Source of the DNA: Novosphingobium sp. UBA6272
GTDB taxonomy: Bacteria; Pseudomonadota; Alphaproteobacteria; Sphingomonadales; Sphingomonadaceae
NCBI RefSeq assembly: GCF_002440635.1
Contig: NZ_DJUW01000033.1
Location: forward strand, 1 to 64,000
Reading direction: 5' to 3'
DNA: 64,000 nt
This document shows positions 8,360 through 17,010 of this stretch, piece after piece. The stretch's first letter is position 1; every line of letters begins with the position of its first letter. The notes beneath the pieces were generated by a model, which saw only the letters and a program-made list of their open reading frames with translations, made no database searches and was not told the DNA's origin. A program made the position numbers and the translations under genes.

Positions 8360-9622
8360 ATGGCCGACACCGCACTCATGCCGATCCCGGGACAGTTCGA
8401 TCCCGTCCCCACCCCGCGCGAGATAACGCCGCGTGCGGATGGCCGCATCGATCTGATCGGCTTGCCGAAAAAGCGCATCGCCGAACTGTTCGAAGCTGCC
8501 GGGCTCGATGCCAAGGCCGCCAAGTTGCGGTCCAAGCAGGTGTTCCATTGGCTCTACCACCGCGGCGTCACCGATTTCGACGCGATGACCGATATCGCCA
8601 AGACCATGCGGCCCTGGCTGAGCGAGCGGTTCGTGATCGGCCGGCCCGAAATCGTCGAGGCGCAGCATTCCAGCGATGGCACCCGCAAGTGGCTGCTCAA
8701 GACCGATGACGACCAGGAATACGAAATGGTCTTCATCCCCGATGCGGACCGCGGCACGCTGTGCGTATCCAGCCAGGTCGGCTGCACGCTCAATTGCCGG
8801 TTCTGCCATACCGGCACGATGCGGCTGGTCCGCAACCTGACCCCGGGCGAGATCGTCGGGCAAGTCATGCTGGCGCGCGATGCACTGGGCGAATGGCCCC
8901 GCGCCGGGCAGGCCGATCTGGCCGCGCTGGGTGACGACCTGGTTGACGAAGACGGCGGTTATTCATCCGATGGGCGCCTGCTCACCAACATCGTGATGAT
9001 GGGCATGGGTGAGCCGCTCTACAATTTCGACAATGTCCGCGATGCATTGAAACTGGTGATGGACGGTGACGGGCTGGCGTTATCCAAGCGCCGGATCACG
9101 CTATCCACCAGCGGAGTGGTGCCGATGATGGCCCGCGCGGGCGCGGAAATCGGCGTGAACCTGGCGGTTTCGCTTCACGCGGTCAGCAAGGAAATTCGCG
9201 ACGAGATTGTGCCGATCAACCGCAAGTACGGGCTTGAAGAACTGCTCCAGGCCTGCGCCGACTATCCCGGTGCCAGCAACGCCCGTCGCATCACCTTCGA
9301 ATATGTCATGCTGAAGAACAAGAACGACAGCGACGAGGATGCGCGCGAACTGGTCCGGCTGATCAAGCAGTACAAGCTGCCGGCCAAGGTCAACCTGATC
9401 CCGTTCAATCCCTGGCCCGGCGCGATCTACGAATGTTCCACGCCGGAACGAATCGAGCGTTTTTCGCGGATCGTCTTCGAAGCCGGGATCAGCGCCCCGG
9501 TGCGCACCCCGCGCGGGCGCGATATCGATGCCGCCTGCGGCCAACTCAAAACCGCCGCCAAAAAGCTCAGCCGGGCTGAACTGGACCGGCTGGCCGAAGA
9601 AAAACAGGCCGCGCTCGGCTGA
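8360..9622 (+). CDS. rlmN: Dual-specificity 23S rRNA/tRNA adenine C2-methyltransferase RlmN
   Basis: A 420-residue radical-SAM enzyme that makes 2-methyladenosine at A2503 of 23S rRNA and in tRNA. The CxxxCxxC iron-sulfur motif (CTLNCRFC) lies at residues 142-149. GMGEPLYNFDNV and the late VRTPRGRDIDAACGQL segment with the second methyl-carrying Cys are present. Homology begins around GRIDLIGLPKKRIAELF. The start is uncertain between ATG 8360 and ATG 8378; neither has a strong ribosome binding site. An insertion-like segment with many acidic residues (around LGDDLVDEDGGYSSD) precedes the LLTNIVMMGMGEP motif, as in other alphaproteobacterial RlmN proteins. Confidence 0.95.
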   Translation: MADTALMPIPGQFDPVPTPREITPRADGRIDLIGLPKKRIAELFEAAGLDAKAAKLRSKQVFHWLYHRGVTDFDAMTDIAKTMRPWLSERFVIGRPEIVEAQHSSDGTRKWLLKTDDDQEYEMVFIPDADRGTLCVSSQVGCTLNCRFCHTGTMRLVRNLTPGEIVGQVMLARDALGEWPRAGQADLAALGDDLVDEDGGYSSDGRLLTNIVMMGMGEPLYNFDNVRDALKLVMDGDGLALSKRRITLSTSGVVPMMARAGAEIGVNLAVSLHAVSKEIRDEIVPINRKYGLEELLQACADYPGASNARRITFEYVMLKNKNDSDEDARELVRLIKQYKLPAKVNLIPFNPWPGAIYECSTPERIERFSRIVFEAGISAPVRTPRGRDIDAACGQLKTAAKKLSRAELDRLAEEKQAALG

Positions 9623-9678
9623 ACCTGCCGAAATGTTAAGCCGCAGCGCCTAGGCGGGCCGCGGGAGGCCCGATCATC

Positions 9679-9846
9679 ATGAAGCGGTCAATTATAGTAC
9701 TACTCGCAGCGGCAGTCGCCCTGGGCGGCTGCTCGGGCAAGGCCGAGGAGGCACCGGCAGCCCCTGCCCCCGCCAAGCAAGCCAACGGAGCGAAGCCTCA
9801 CGTCAATCCCTGGGCCAAGGATGCGCCCGCTACGGCGGCGAAATAA
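9679..9846 (+). CDS. Small Pro/Ala-rich lipoprotein
   Basis: A 55-residue open frame with a clear lipoprotein signal: MKRSIIVLLAAAVALGGC has a basic start, a hydrophobic core and the lipobox LGGC, so Cys18 should be lipidated. The mature peptide is only 37 residues, rich in Ala, Pro and Lys, ending HVNPWAKDAPATAAK. GGGAGG lies about 10 bases before the ATG. Function is unknown; a small membrane-anchored envelope peptide is the most that can be said. It stands between rlmN and the glycine-zipper gene on the same strand. Confidence 0.75.
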   Translation: MKRSIIVLLAAAVALGGCSGKAEEAPAAPAPAKQANGAKPHVNPWAKDAPATAAK

Positions 9847-9949
9847 CGCTTCGCCGCCTTTGCCGCACGGTTCACCAAAGGTGGAAATCTGCGGTTCATT
9901 TGCCGGCGTTCACCTTGCTCCCGTGAAGAAAACAACAGGAGCAAGCCCG

Positions 9950-10303
9950 ATGAAGAAGGCCCTTTCCGCAGCGGTTATCGCCGCCACCATGTTTACCGCG
10001 ACCGCCCCGGCTTTTGCCCGCCCGCCGGCATGGGCACCGGCTCACGGCTATCGCGATCGCCACGGCGATATCGACTATCGCCGCACCGATAACGGCATCC
10101 GCTACTGGGAAGGCCAGGACGGTCGCTATTACTGCCGCCGCGGCGACGGCACTGTCGGTCTGCTGGTCGGCGCGGCGCTGGGCGCACTGCTAGGCCGCGC
10201 GGTCGATACCCGCGGAGAACGTGCCACCGGCACCATCCTGGGCGCAGCCGCCGGCGCGCTGATCGGCAACGAACTGGCCAGGGGCCGGACCCGCTGCCGC
10301 TAG
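9950..10303 (+). CDS. Glycine-zipper 2TM domain envelope protein
   Basis: A 117-residue exported protein. The signal peptide ends at TAPAFA, a Tyr/Arg/Asp-rich stretch follows (YRDRHGDIDYRRTDNGIRYWEG), then two Cys-adjacent Arg residues, and last a hydrophobic glycine zipper: GLLVGAALGALLGRAVDTRGERATGTILGAAAGALIGNELA in two halves. Such proteins (Rick_17kDa/glycine-zipper families) sit in the outer membrane or periplasm. The ATG at 9950 follows AGGAGC and gives the signal peptide, so earlier in-frame codons were not used. Confidence 0.82.
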   Translation: MKKALSAAVIAATMFTATAPAFARPPAWAPAHGYRDRHGDIDYRRTDNGIRYWEGQDGRYYCRRGDGTVGLLVGAALGALLGRAVDTRGERATGTILGAAAGALIGNELARGRTRCR

Positions 10304-10323
10304 ATCAGGGCCATCGAATGGCA

Positions 10324-10347
10324 CCGTGCGGCGGCCGCGCCGCACGG
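10324..10347. terminator. Strong GC hairpin after the glycine-zipper gene
   Basis: CCGTGCGGC (10324-10332), loop GGCCGC, and GCCGCACGG (10339-10347) form a perfect 9-bp stem 20 bases past the stop codon. There is no T-run, so it is a candidate transcript-end or stabilising hairpin rather than a textbook intrinsic terminator. Confidence 0.45.
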
Positions 10348-10494
10348 ACCGGTCTGGCCGCCTCACCTCCACTCGCACGGCACCATCCCGAATCTCCCAG
10401 GCATCAATCTCAGTGCCATGGAGAACTCCGAACTGCCTGCTGGCCTTTACTCCCGGCATAGGATCGGACATTGTGCGGGCAAAGGGGTGTCCGG

Positions 10495-11301
10495 ATGAAC
10501 TTTGTATCCAACCTGGCGATCATGGTTGTGCCGCGCTGGGTTCGAATTGCCGTCTTAGTCATTCTTGCATTGCTGGGCTCGATCTATCTGGCCACAGCTG
10601 CGATCGGCATCATTGATAGCGACCGGCCTGGCTGGATCGAAGCAGGCACCTATATTCTTGGCATCTTGCTGCCGTTCCTGATTGGCGGGCTGTTGCTCAG
10701 CTACAGCCACTCCGGGGTCGATGCCTTGGTCTCCCGGTCAGCACTGTTTCTGACGGAAACTGTTCCTGCCATGACTGTCTTGTTCGAAGAACCAGGGCAA
10801 GACTTCGAGGCGTCCAAAACGAGCGGGCGGTTTCCCAAGATTGCGGCTCCAGAAATCCAGATCCAGGCCGCTGCAAATTCGTCGATCGCGAACTATGTGG
10901 TATTGGTCAGGCCGAGCCGCGGCCTCCCAATCGAGCTAAACCAATGTCTAAGGCGATTGCCCTTCCGGGTAGAGCTCAACGCGACCAAGGCCAACGTAAA
11001 TATTCTGATCTTGCGCAGCCTTGTCAAAGACCTGTCGAAAGCCGCCGACGTGACCGAGCTGTTTGGGCATTCGATCGCAGGCGCGCGCCACGAAGGGTAC
11101 TGGATTGCGGACTCCATGACGAATTGTCTGCTTGATGGAAAACCATACCTGGCGATTGTTGCCGTAAAGCGACTGGCTCCAGAGTTCCTCACCAACCCGG
11201 TCCACCAGCTCGACTTTGCCCAGGACTTGATGCTGATGCTGCGGGCGATGCTGCACGAACGGCCGGAATTGTTCGAACCGGCTACCGGGGCTTCCGCTTG
11301 A
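10495..11301 (+). CDS. Unknown two-helix membrane protein
   Basis: A 268-residue protein with two N-terminal membrane segments (about residues 12-36, WVRIAVLVILALLGSIYLAT, and 46-67, YILGILLPFLIGGLLLSY) and a soluble remainder of about 200 residues. I do not recognise a family. The ATG at 10495 has AAAGGGG seven bases upstream; the GTG at 10471 is less likely. The stop overlaps the TTG start of the folM-like gene, so it heads a coupled four-gene run with pterin genes. That neighbourhood does not by itself give it a function. Confidence 0.7.
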   Translation: MNFVSNLAIMVVPRWVRIAVLVILALLGSIYLATAAIGIIDSDRPGWIEAGTYILGILLPFLIGGLLLSYSHSGVDALVSRSALFLTETVPAMTVLFEEPGQDFEASKTSGRFPKIAAPEIQIQAAANSSIANYVVLVRPSRGLPIELNQCLRRLPFRVELNATKANVNILILRSLVKDLSKAADVTELFGHSIAGARHEGYWIADSMTNCLLDGKPYLAIVAVKRLAPEFLTNPVHQLDFAQDLMLMLRAMLHERPELFEPATGASA

Positions 11302-12056
11302 GCCAACCTGCAGTCCTGATTACCGGCGCCGCCACGAGGATCGGGCACGCCATCGCCGAACGCTTTTCAGCTGGCGGATGGCATGTCGTCATCCATTACC
11401 ACCAGAATCGCGCCGAAGCCGAAAGCCTGGCCGAGACCATGGATTCGTGCGAGCTGATAGGGTTCGATCTTGCCGATACGGAGCGGGCTTTGGCCGCAGT
11501 TGACGATCTCGCGGCTCGGTTGCCCGATTGGCGCGCGCTGATCTGCAACGCATCGCTTTTCATCCCCGATTGGCCCGAGCAACCCGATGCCGCAAGCTGG
11601 GATCGGATCGAGGCGGTGAACCTGCGCGGCAATATACAGCTGGCGGCCCGGTTTCTGGCCCGTGCCAAAAGCGAGGTTGGACGGCGGTTGGTCAATCTCC
11701 TCGATCAAAAGCTTGCCAACCTTAATCCGGATTTCTTTTCCTATACCGTATCGAAGGCTGGCCTGGCTGCAGCGGGGCAGATGCTGGCTCTGGCCCGGGA
11801 AGGCAGCGCCGACAGGGTCTATGGCCTCGCTCCGGGTCTGACCCTGCCCAGCCATGATCAGACCGAAGCGGAATTCGCGCAAAGCGCCAGCATGAATTTG
11901 CTTCGGCGCATCAACCAGCCGAGCGATATTGCTGAGGCAGCCTGGTTTCTTGTCACCGGCCCAGTCGCCAACGGCACCACGCTGCTTGTCGATTCCGGGC
12001 AACACCTCGTCCGCCAGAAACGCGACGTAATGTATATGGTGAGGCAAGCGGGATGA
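11298..12056 (+). CDS. SDR family oxidoreductase, FolM-like
   Basis: A 252-residue classical short-chain dehydrogenase. The cofactor motif is atypical (TGAATRIG in place of TGxxxGIG), which is the form seen in FolM dihydromonapterin reductases and pteridine reductases. The catalytic YTVSK tetrad part and SxxK spacing are visible at about residues 151-155. The TTG start overlaps the preceding stop (TTGA), and its own stop overlaps folB (ATGA), so the three are translationally coupled. Its position directly before folB supports pterin reduction; this is inference from motif plus neighbourhood. Confidence 0.78.
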   Translation: MSQPAVLITGAATRIGHAIAERFSAGGWHVVIHYHQNRAEAESLAETMDSCELIGFDLADTERALAAVDDLAARLPDWRALICNASLFIPDWPEQPDAASWDRIEAVNLRGNIQLAARFLARAKSEVGRRLVNLLDQKLANLNPDFFSYTVSKAGLAAAGQMLALAREGSADRVYGLAPGLTLPSHDQTEAEFAQSASMNLLRRINQPSDIAEAAWFLVTGPVANGTTLLVDSGQHLVRQKRDVMYMVRQAG

Positions 12057-12439
12057 GGTACCTGCTGTTTCTGGATTCCCAGGCGGTTGAGCTTTCGATC
12101 GGACTTCACGATTTCGAACGCGCCGCAAAGCAGCGCATCCTGGTTTCTGCAGCCCTGGTGGTCGAGCGGGATCCTGGCGCCGGAGACGACGGCGCTTCAA
12201 TCTGGGACTACGATTCATTGCGGCAGGCGATTTTTGATCTTGCCAGCGGTGCTCACATCGAGCTCCAGGAAACGCTGTGCAGCCGGCTCGCAGAATTCTG
12301 CCAAAGCCAGAACGACATCGTCGGCGGCTGGGTTCGCACTGCGAAGCCCGATGTCTACCCGGATGCAAAGGCGGTAGGATGCCAGATGGCATGGGGTGAC
12401 GGCGAGGCCATGGCATTGCTTGCCCAGTTGAATGTTTGA
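12053..12439 (+). CDS. folB: Dihydroneopterin aldolase family protein
   Basis: A 128-residue tunnelling-fold protein. IGLHDFERAAKQRILV carries the pterin-anchoring Glu, DYDSLRQAI the conserved Tyr, and VRTAKPDVYPDAKAVGC the catalytic-type Lys, so the expected residues of FolB are present. The reaction is the retro-aldol conversion of dihydroneopterin to 6-hydroxymethyl-dihydropterin in folate synthesis, with possible epimerase activity. The start overlaps the folM-like stop by 4 bp and its end overlaps the next gene by 8 bp. I consider the family secure and the exact substrate less so. Confidence 0.85.
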   Translation: MRYLLFLDSQAVELSIGLHDFERAAKQRILVSAALVVERDPGAGDDGASIWDYDSLRQAIFDLASGAHIELQETLCSRLAEFCQSQNDIVGGWVRTAKPDVYPDAKAVGCQMAWGDGEAMALLAQLNV

Positions 12440-13022
12440 CCAACCCGTGGATGCTTTCCTCTCTTCCACCGCCGTGGTTGCCCTCGCCGAAATTGGCGAC
12501 AAGACCATGTTGCTCGCCATCGTCCTGGCCGCGCGATTGCGCGCGCCCTGGGCGATCCTTGCCGGCATCCTGGTCGCGACGCTGGCCAATCACGCGCTGG
12601 CCGCGCTGGTCGGCAGCCAGGTCGCCGGACTGCTGCAGGCTGACTGGTTCCGGATTGCGGTGGCGCTGGGCTTCATCGCGATGGCGGCCTGGACGCTGGT
12701 GCCCGACAAGCTCGACGATAACGAGAACACAGTCCGCAGCGCCGGCGGGGCATTCCTGACCACGCTGGTCAGTTTCTTCCTGGTCGAAATGGGCGACAAG
12801 ACCCAGATCGCGACGATCGCGCTTGCCGCGCACTACCAAGCCGTGCTGCCGGTGACCGCCGGCACCACGCTGGGCATGATGCTGGCCAACGGTCCGGCAG
12901 TCTTTCTTGGCGAAGCGATCGAACGGCGGGTTTCGATGAAGTTGACCCGCACCCTCGCCGCGCTGCTGTTCCTGGTACTGGGGCTTTGGCAACTGGCCGA
13001 AATCTTTGGCTGGCTTGGCTGA
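12432..13022 (+). CDS. TMEM165/GDT1 (UPF0016) family membrane transporter
   Basis: A 196-residue inner-membrane protein made of two homologous halves, each with an E-x-G-D-K-T motif: ALAEIGDKT near residue 20 and LVEMGDKTQ near residue 118. Six hydrophobic helices are visible. Bacterial members (for example MneA) export Mn2+ and eukaryotic ones exchange Ca2+/Mn2+ for protons. The ATG lies inside the last codons of folB, so the two are coupled. A regulatory element such as a yybP-ykoY-type riboswitch was looked for upstream and not seen, as expected for a gene inside an operon. Confidence 0.9.
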   Translation: MFDQPVDAFLSSTAVVALAEIGDKTMLLAIVLAARLRAPWAILAGILVATLANHALAALVGSQVAGLLQADWFRIAVALGFIAMAAWTLVPDKLDDNENTVRSAGGAFLTTLVSFFLVEMGDKTQIATIALAAHYQAVLPVTAGTTLGMMLANGPAVFLGEAIERRVSMKLTRTLAALLFLVLGLWQLAEIFGWLG

Positions 13023-13065
13023 TTTGGCCTTGCACCAACCGCATCGAGGCATAGTCTAGCTGCCC

Positions 13066-14328
13066 ATGTGGTTACTCAACAAAATGCTCTCCGCGCTGGT
13101 CAAGGAAGGCCAGTTACGCGTTATCGATCACGACGGCAGCGAATACCGCTATGGCGATCTTTCCGCCGATCCGGTGACGATCCGCTTTACCGACAAAGGC
13201 GCGGCCCTGCACGTCGCCAAGGACCCCCGGGTCGGCGCGGGCGAAGCCTATATGGACGGGCGGCTGGTAGTGGAGCCACCGCACGATATCCGCGACATGG
13301 TCCTGCTAGTGATGATGAACGCCAACCGCGGCAAGGGGATCGGTGCGCCGAACCCCCTGAAGCGCGGGATCGACTGGATCTTTGCCAAGGCTGACCAGAT
13401 CAACCTGCGGGTCAAGGCCAGCAAGAACGTGGTCCACCACTATGACCTGACCCGCCAGTTCTATGAGCTGTTCCTCGATGAGGACCGGCAATATACCATG
13501 GCCTACTTCAAGGACCCGGCAAACTCGCTGGAGCGCGCGCAGGTCGACAAGAAGGCCTTGATCGCCGCCAAGCTGCGGCTGGAGCCGGGCATGCGCCTGC
13601 TAGATATCGGCTGCGGCTGGGGCGGGCTGGGCCTTTACATGAACCGCCATTTCGGGGTCGAGGTACTGGGCGTTTCGCTCGCTCCCGATCAGGTCAAATT
13701 CGCCAACGAACGCGCCGAGGCGGCCGGCGTGGCCGACAAGGTCAAGTTCCAGCTGACCGACTACCGCGATGTTAGCGGCCCGTTTGACCGGATCACCAGT
13801 GTCGGCATGATCGAACACGTCGGTGCACCGCACCTGCCCGAATATTTCGCCAAGACCAACGAACTGCTGGCCGATGACGGGATCATGCTGACCCACACGA
13901 TCGGCCGCACCAACGGCCCCGGCACAACCGACAAGTGGACCCGCAAATACATCTTCCCCGGCGGCTATATCCCAGCGATGAGCGAACTGGTCAGCGCCTG
14001 CGAAAAGACCGGCTGGGAAATCGCCGATATCGAGGTGCTGCGCTATCACTACGCTCACACCCTGGCCGAATGGTACCGTCGCACGACAATGCACGAAGCC
14101 GAGATTACCGCGCTCTACGATGCCCGGCTGTTCCGGATGTGGCAGTTCTACCTCGCGGGCGCTGAGCAGAGCTTTGCCCATGGCGGCATGGTCAACTTCC
14201 ACATCCAGAGCGTCAAGAACCGCAGTGCCGTGCCGATGACGCGCGACTACATCAGCCAGGAGGCGGCGCGGCTGTCAGCATTGGATGAGGCTCCGGAATG
14301 GCATCTGGAGAAGCAGGCGGCGGAATAA
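13066..14328 (+). CDS. cfa: Cyclopropane-fatty-acyl-phospholipid synthase
   Basis: A 420-residue SAM-dependent enzyme that adds a methylene bridge to unsaturated acyl chains of membrane phospholipids. The N-terminal lipid-binding region (to about 110) is followed by the methyltransferase fold with LLDIGCGWGGLGLYM (residues 181-195), HHYDLTRQFYELFLD before it, and SVGMIEHVGAPHLPEYF. The late MWQFYLAGAEQSFAHGGMVNFHIQ is the family C-terminus. It starts 43 bp after the TMEM165 gene and meets the acyltransferase gene tail to tail with a 2-bp gap. A second, more divergent member lies at 46708. Confidence 0.93.
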   Translation: MWLLNKMLSALVKEGQLRVIDHDGSEYRYGDLSADPVTIRFTDKGAALHVAKDPRVGAGEAYMDGRLVVEPPHDIRDMVLLVMMNANRGKGIGAPNPLKRGIDWIFAKADQINLRVKASKNVVHHYDLTRQFYELFLDEDRQYTMAYFKDPANSLERAQVDKKALIAAKLRLEPGMRLLDIGCGWGGLGLYMNRHFGVEVLGVSLAPDQVKFANERAEAAGVADKVKFQLTDYRDVSGPFDRITSVGMIEHVGAPHLPEYFAKTNELLADDGIMLTHTIGRTNGPGTTDKWTRKYIFPGGYIPAMSELVSACEKTGWEIADIEVLRYHYAHTLAEWYRRTTMHEAEITALYDARLFRMWQFYLAGAEQSFAHGGMVNFHIQSVKNRSAVPMTRDYISQEAARLSALDEAPEWHLEKQAAE

Positions 14329-14330
14329 GG

Positions 14331-15656
14331 TCAGCGATCGAACCGCTTGGCCAGCGTATAGGCCGGACCGAACCCGACCAGCGCCGCGCCGATGAACGGC
14401 AGCGCCACCACCCAGATCCGCAGCCCCGTCACCCCTTCCGGGCTGGCGATGCTGATCGCGGCGGTCAGCGTGAGGCCAAGGCAGATCAGTCCGAGGCCCA
14501 GGATCAGGCGCCAGTGGGGCACCTGCTTCAATTCGCCATTCTTGGCCGCGCTGCCCATCCGCTCAAACGGCGAGAAAATTGCGATCAGCGGCAAGGTCAC
14601 GGCGATATAGAGGGCGAACCAGACCGGGCGGGCGAGCCACCAATCGGCGCTGCCGGGCGCGACATCAAGCCCCACCCCGCCCATCAGCCAGGCCGCGACC
14701 ATCACCAGCACGAAGGCGGTGAGGTGCCAGAGGTAGACCGTCATGATCATCCCGTTGACCAGCACGGTTGCCGTCCACAGCCAGGCCGTGCCCAGCAGGC
14801 GGCGCATGACCGGCTCCAGCGCCAGCGCGAGACCGATCTGCATGTTACCCAGCGCGAGCAGCGCCAGCGTGGGCGGCATCGAGTTCGACAAGTCATTGCC
14901 CGGCACCCCGATCATCGCCACCGGATAGGGCCCGAACCGGACCAGCGCGGACAACACAGCCAGCGAAACCAGCCCCCAGATCAGCGGCTGGCGGAACCGC
15001 CCCTCTTGCCAGGCATAGCCGAGCTGGTGGATCGCCAGCCAGACGAACAGGAAATTGAGCCAATTGACCACCGGAATGCCCAGGCCGATCGACAGCCAAT
15101 CGACCAGCACCGCGCCCGAAACGAGCGCCCAGAAACTGCCCATCCCCCAGCGTTGCCAGGCAGCATGGGTGAACGGAACCAGCGCCGAGACGATCAGATA
15201 AACCGCCAGAAACCAGACCGGGATCAGCGCCAGCTGCGCCGCCATCTTGACCACTTCGCGCTCGATCCCCAGCGTTGTCCCCGCGATTGCGATCACCGAC
15301 CAGACCAGGAACAGCGGCATCACCGGGTTGATCAGGCGTTGCACCCGCCCGCCGAACCAGTCGGAAAAAGTCCCGCCCTTGGCTCTGGTCGCGGCCCACG
15401 AAACCCCGTTGGAAAAGCCGCCGACGCAGAAGAACAGCGGCATCACCTGAAAGCCCCAGGTCAGCCACTGGGTCCAGGGCAGGATGCCGAGCAGGTGCCC
15501 GCCTTCCACCGCGCCGTCCTTCATATAGGGCGCAGCGACCAGCCAGTGCCCAACCACCACCGCCATGATCGACAGCGCGCGCAGGAAATCGACGTAGCGG
15601 TTCCGCTCTGGCGGAGCCTTGCCCGCCATCTCCGCCGCCTTGCTCCACATACCCAT
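14331..15656 (-). CDS. Acyltransferase 3 family membrane protein
   Basis: A 441-residue inner-membrane protein with about ten hydrophobic segments. The N-terminal NRYVDFLRALSIMAVVVGHW is the characteristic first helix of acyltransferase-3 proteins, with the Arg and His expected in the active site; MPLFFCVGGFSNG follows at the next conserved helix. Members acetylate or acylate sugars, lipids or exopolysaccharides, so a cell-surface modification is likely but the acceptor is unknown. AGGGAAGA precedes the ATG. It is monocistronic and convergent with cfa. Confidence 0.85.
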   Translation of the reverse strand: MGMWSKAAEMAGKAPPERNRYVDFLRALSIMAVVVGHWLVAAPYMKDGAVEGGHLLGILPWTQWLTWGFQVMPLFFCVGGFSNGVSWAATRAKGGTFSDWFGGRVQRLINPVMPLFLVWSVIAIAGTTLGIEREVVKMAAQLALIPVWFLAVYLIVSALVPFTHAAWQRWGMGSFWALVSGAVLVDWLSIGLGIPVVNWLNFLFVWLAIHQLGYAWQEGRFRQPLIWGLVSLAVLSALVRFGPYPVAMIGVPGNDLSNSMPPTLALLALGNMQIGLALALEPVMRRLLGTAWLWTATVLVNGMIMTVYLWHLTAFVLVMVAAWLMGGVGLDVAPGSADWWLARPVWFALYIAVTLPLIAIFSPFERMGSAAKNGELKQVPHWRLILGLGLICLGLTLTAAISIASPEGVTGLRIWVVALPFIGAALVGFGPAYTLAKRFDR

Positions 15657-15752
15657 TTCCGGATCTTCCCTGTCATCACAAGCGAGTGGCGGACAGGATG
15701 TGGGGTCAAGGCGCTTGGAGTCAAACAGGTTGCGGGAAAAATCCGTGGGCGA

Positions 15753-16454
15753 TCATTGACGGGCGGCGCCATTTCCAGGGGCAGCCTGGCCGGAAGGCGT
15801 CGGGCTCGACGATCCAGCAACAGCCGGTAGTTCCGGACATTTCCATTTATGGTCATCCGGCAAAGAAAGTCGGGGCGCAGCTGCCGCGTACTTCTTGCCA
15901 TCTGCACCAGTCACTTCAAAGCCATAGTCGGTGGGGCAGTGTTTGCCATCCGCAGCCAGCGTAAATTGGCTCGCGTCATTTGGATTGGCCACAAACGGAA
16001 GGCGGACTGAGCCTTTGATCAGCTCAACCTTGTAAGGAGGCGTGCCGCCAGCCAGCGTTGCGGCGATTGCTCCGTCCGCGGCAACGGTCGTGGTAACCCC
16101 AACGGCTGTGTTCGACGGTGCCTGGCTTGAAGTGCCGAAGTAGAATCCCACCACCGTCCCGCAAATTCCAGTGAACACCAAGAATATCTCCCGGCCCATG
16201 CGAAACTGCTTTTCGAATTCATCGGCTTTCCCGGTCTCAACCCCCATCGCCCGGTTGAGCAATATTCCGCCATAACCAACAGTTGCCGCCACGATCACAA
16301 CCATCAGCAACGCCCGCCCCGGCTCGATCCCGGATAGCCATGCCAGGTCTGGATTTTGTGCAAACTTGTAAAGGAATATACCAATAAATCCCGCGATGCC
16401 GACGGTCAGAACCGAACCCGCCGTCAATTTCACAGCTTCTTTCAAGTTGGCCAT
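15753..16454 (-). CDS. Unknown membrane protein with exported C-terminal domain
   Basis: A 233-residue protein with three membrane segments (about residues 12-31, 48-68 and 88-108) and then about 125 residues likely outside the membrane. The exported part contains a GGTPPYKVELIKGS turn, reminiscent of immunoglobulin-like repeat starts, two or three cysteines and a Pro/Ser/Gly-rich tail. No family was recognised. GGGAG lies nine bases before the ATG. Base composition is somewhat lower in GC than its neighbours, and it stands alone between the acyltransferase and DUF1801 genes. Confidence 0.65.
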   Translation of the reverse strand: MANLKEAVKLTAGSVLTVGIAGFIGIFLYKFAQNPDLAWLSGIEPGRALLMVVIVAATVGYGGILLNRAMGVETGKADEFEKQFRMGREIFLVFTGICGTVVGFYFGTSSQAPSNTAVGVTTTVAADGAIAATLAGGTPPYKVELIKGSVRLPFVANPNDASQFTLAADGKHCPTDYGFEVTGADGKKYAAAAPRLSLPDDHKWKCPELPAVAGSSSPTPSGQAAPGNGAARQ

Positions 16455-16569
16455 TTTGCGATACTCCCATCAGCCTTGCCGTCCTTGAGCGGCAAGATGG
16501 GATCTGCATTGATTTGTTCATCCGCGCCGTGATTGCGGTCACGCAGGCCAAAATCGTCGCACTAGAGGT

Positions 16570-17007
16570 TCACTTTGGATACTTCTCGTTCATCACGTCC
16601 CAGCTGATCGCCACCAGCCGCTCGAGCACATCCAGATCCACATCGGCCAGCTTCTTGATATAGAGGCAGCTCTTGCCGGTGGTGTGCTTGCCCAGCCGGG
16701 CGAACAGGTCATCGACTTCGGCCTGGCGATCGCAATAGTTGCCCATCAGGTAGAGCGTCATCGCCGCCTTGCGCGGGCTGAATCCGCCGCGGCACATAGT
16801 GCCCTCGCGGCCGCTGTCGTATTTGTAGTTGTAGCTGCCATAGCCAATGATCGAGGGGCCCCACATTTTCGGCTCCAGCCCCGTCACCCGCCGGTGCATC
16901 GCATCGATCACCGCCGCTTCCTCGCGCCGCCGCGCGTCGCCCTGCGCGGCAATGAAATCCGCTACGCTGATTTCGGTCGCCGTGGTTTTGAGTTCAGCTT
17001 TAGCCAT
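16570..17007 (-). CDS. DUF1801 domain-containing protein
   Basis: A 145-residue cytoplasmic protein of the DUF1801 (YdhG-like) family: the central MWGPSIIGYGSYNYKYDSGREGT and FSPRKAAMTLYLMGNY, followed by GKSCLYIKKLADVDLDVLERLV, are the recognisable blocks. Biochemical function is not established for the family. The start ATG follows GGGGAGT. It begins 3 bp after the stop of the DAPG-hydrolase-like gene, so the two are probably one transcript with this gene second. Confidence 0.85.
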   Translation of the reverse strand: MAKAELKTTATEISVADFIAAQGDARRREEAAVIDAMHRRVTGLEPKMWGPSIIGYGSYNYKYDSGREGTMCRGGFSPRKAAMTLYLMGNYCDRQAEVDDLFARLGKHTTGKSCLYIKKLADVDLDVLERLVAISWDVMNEKYPK

Positions 17008-17010
17008 GGC

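Noticed and set aside
10190..10471. Minus-strand frame of 93 codons in the gap before the membrane protein
   Set aside because: Overlaps the end of the glycine-zipper gene and the hairpin, has no ribosome binding site and no recognisable sequence.
11367..13052. 561-codon antisense frame over folM-folB-TMEM165
   Set aside because: Low-complexity Gln/Arg/Gly-rich translation; the plus strand holds three recognised families.
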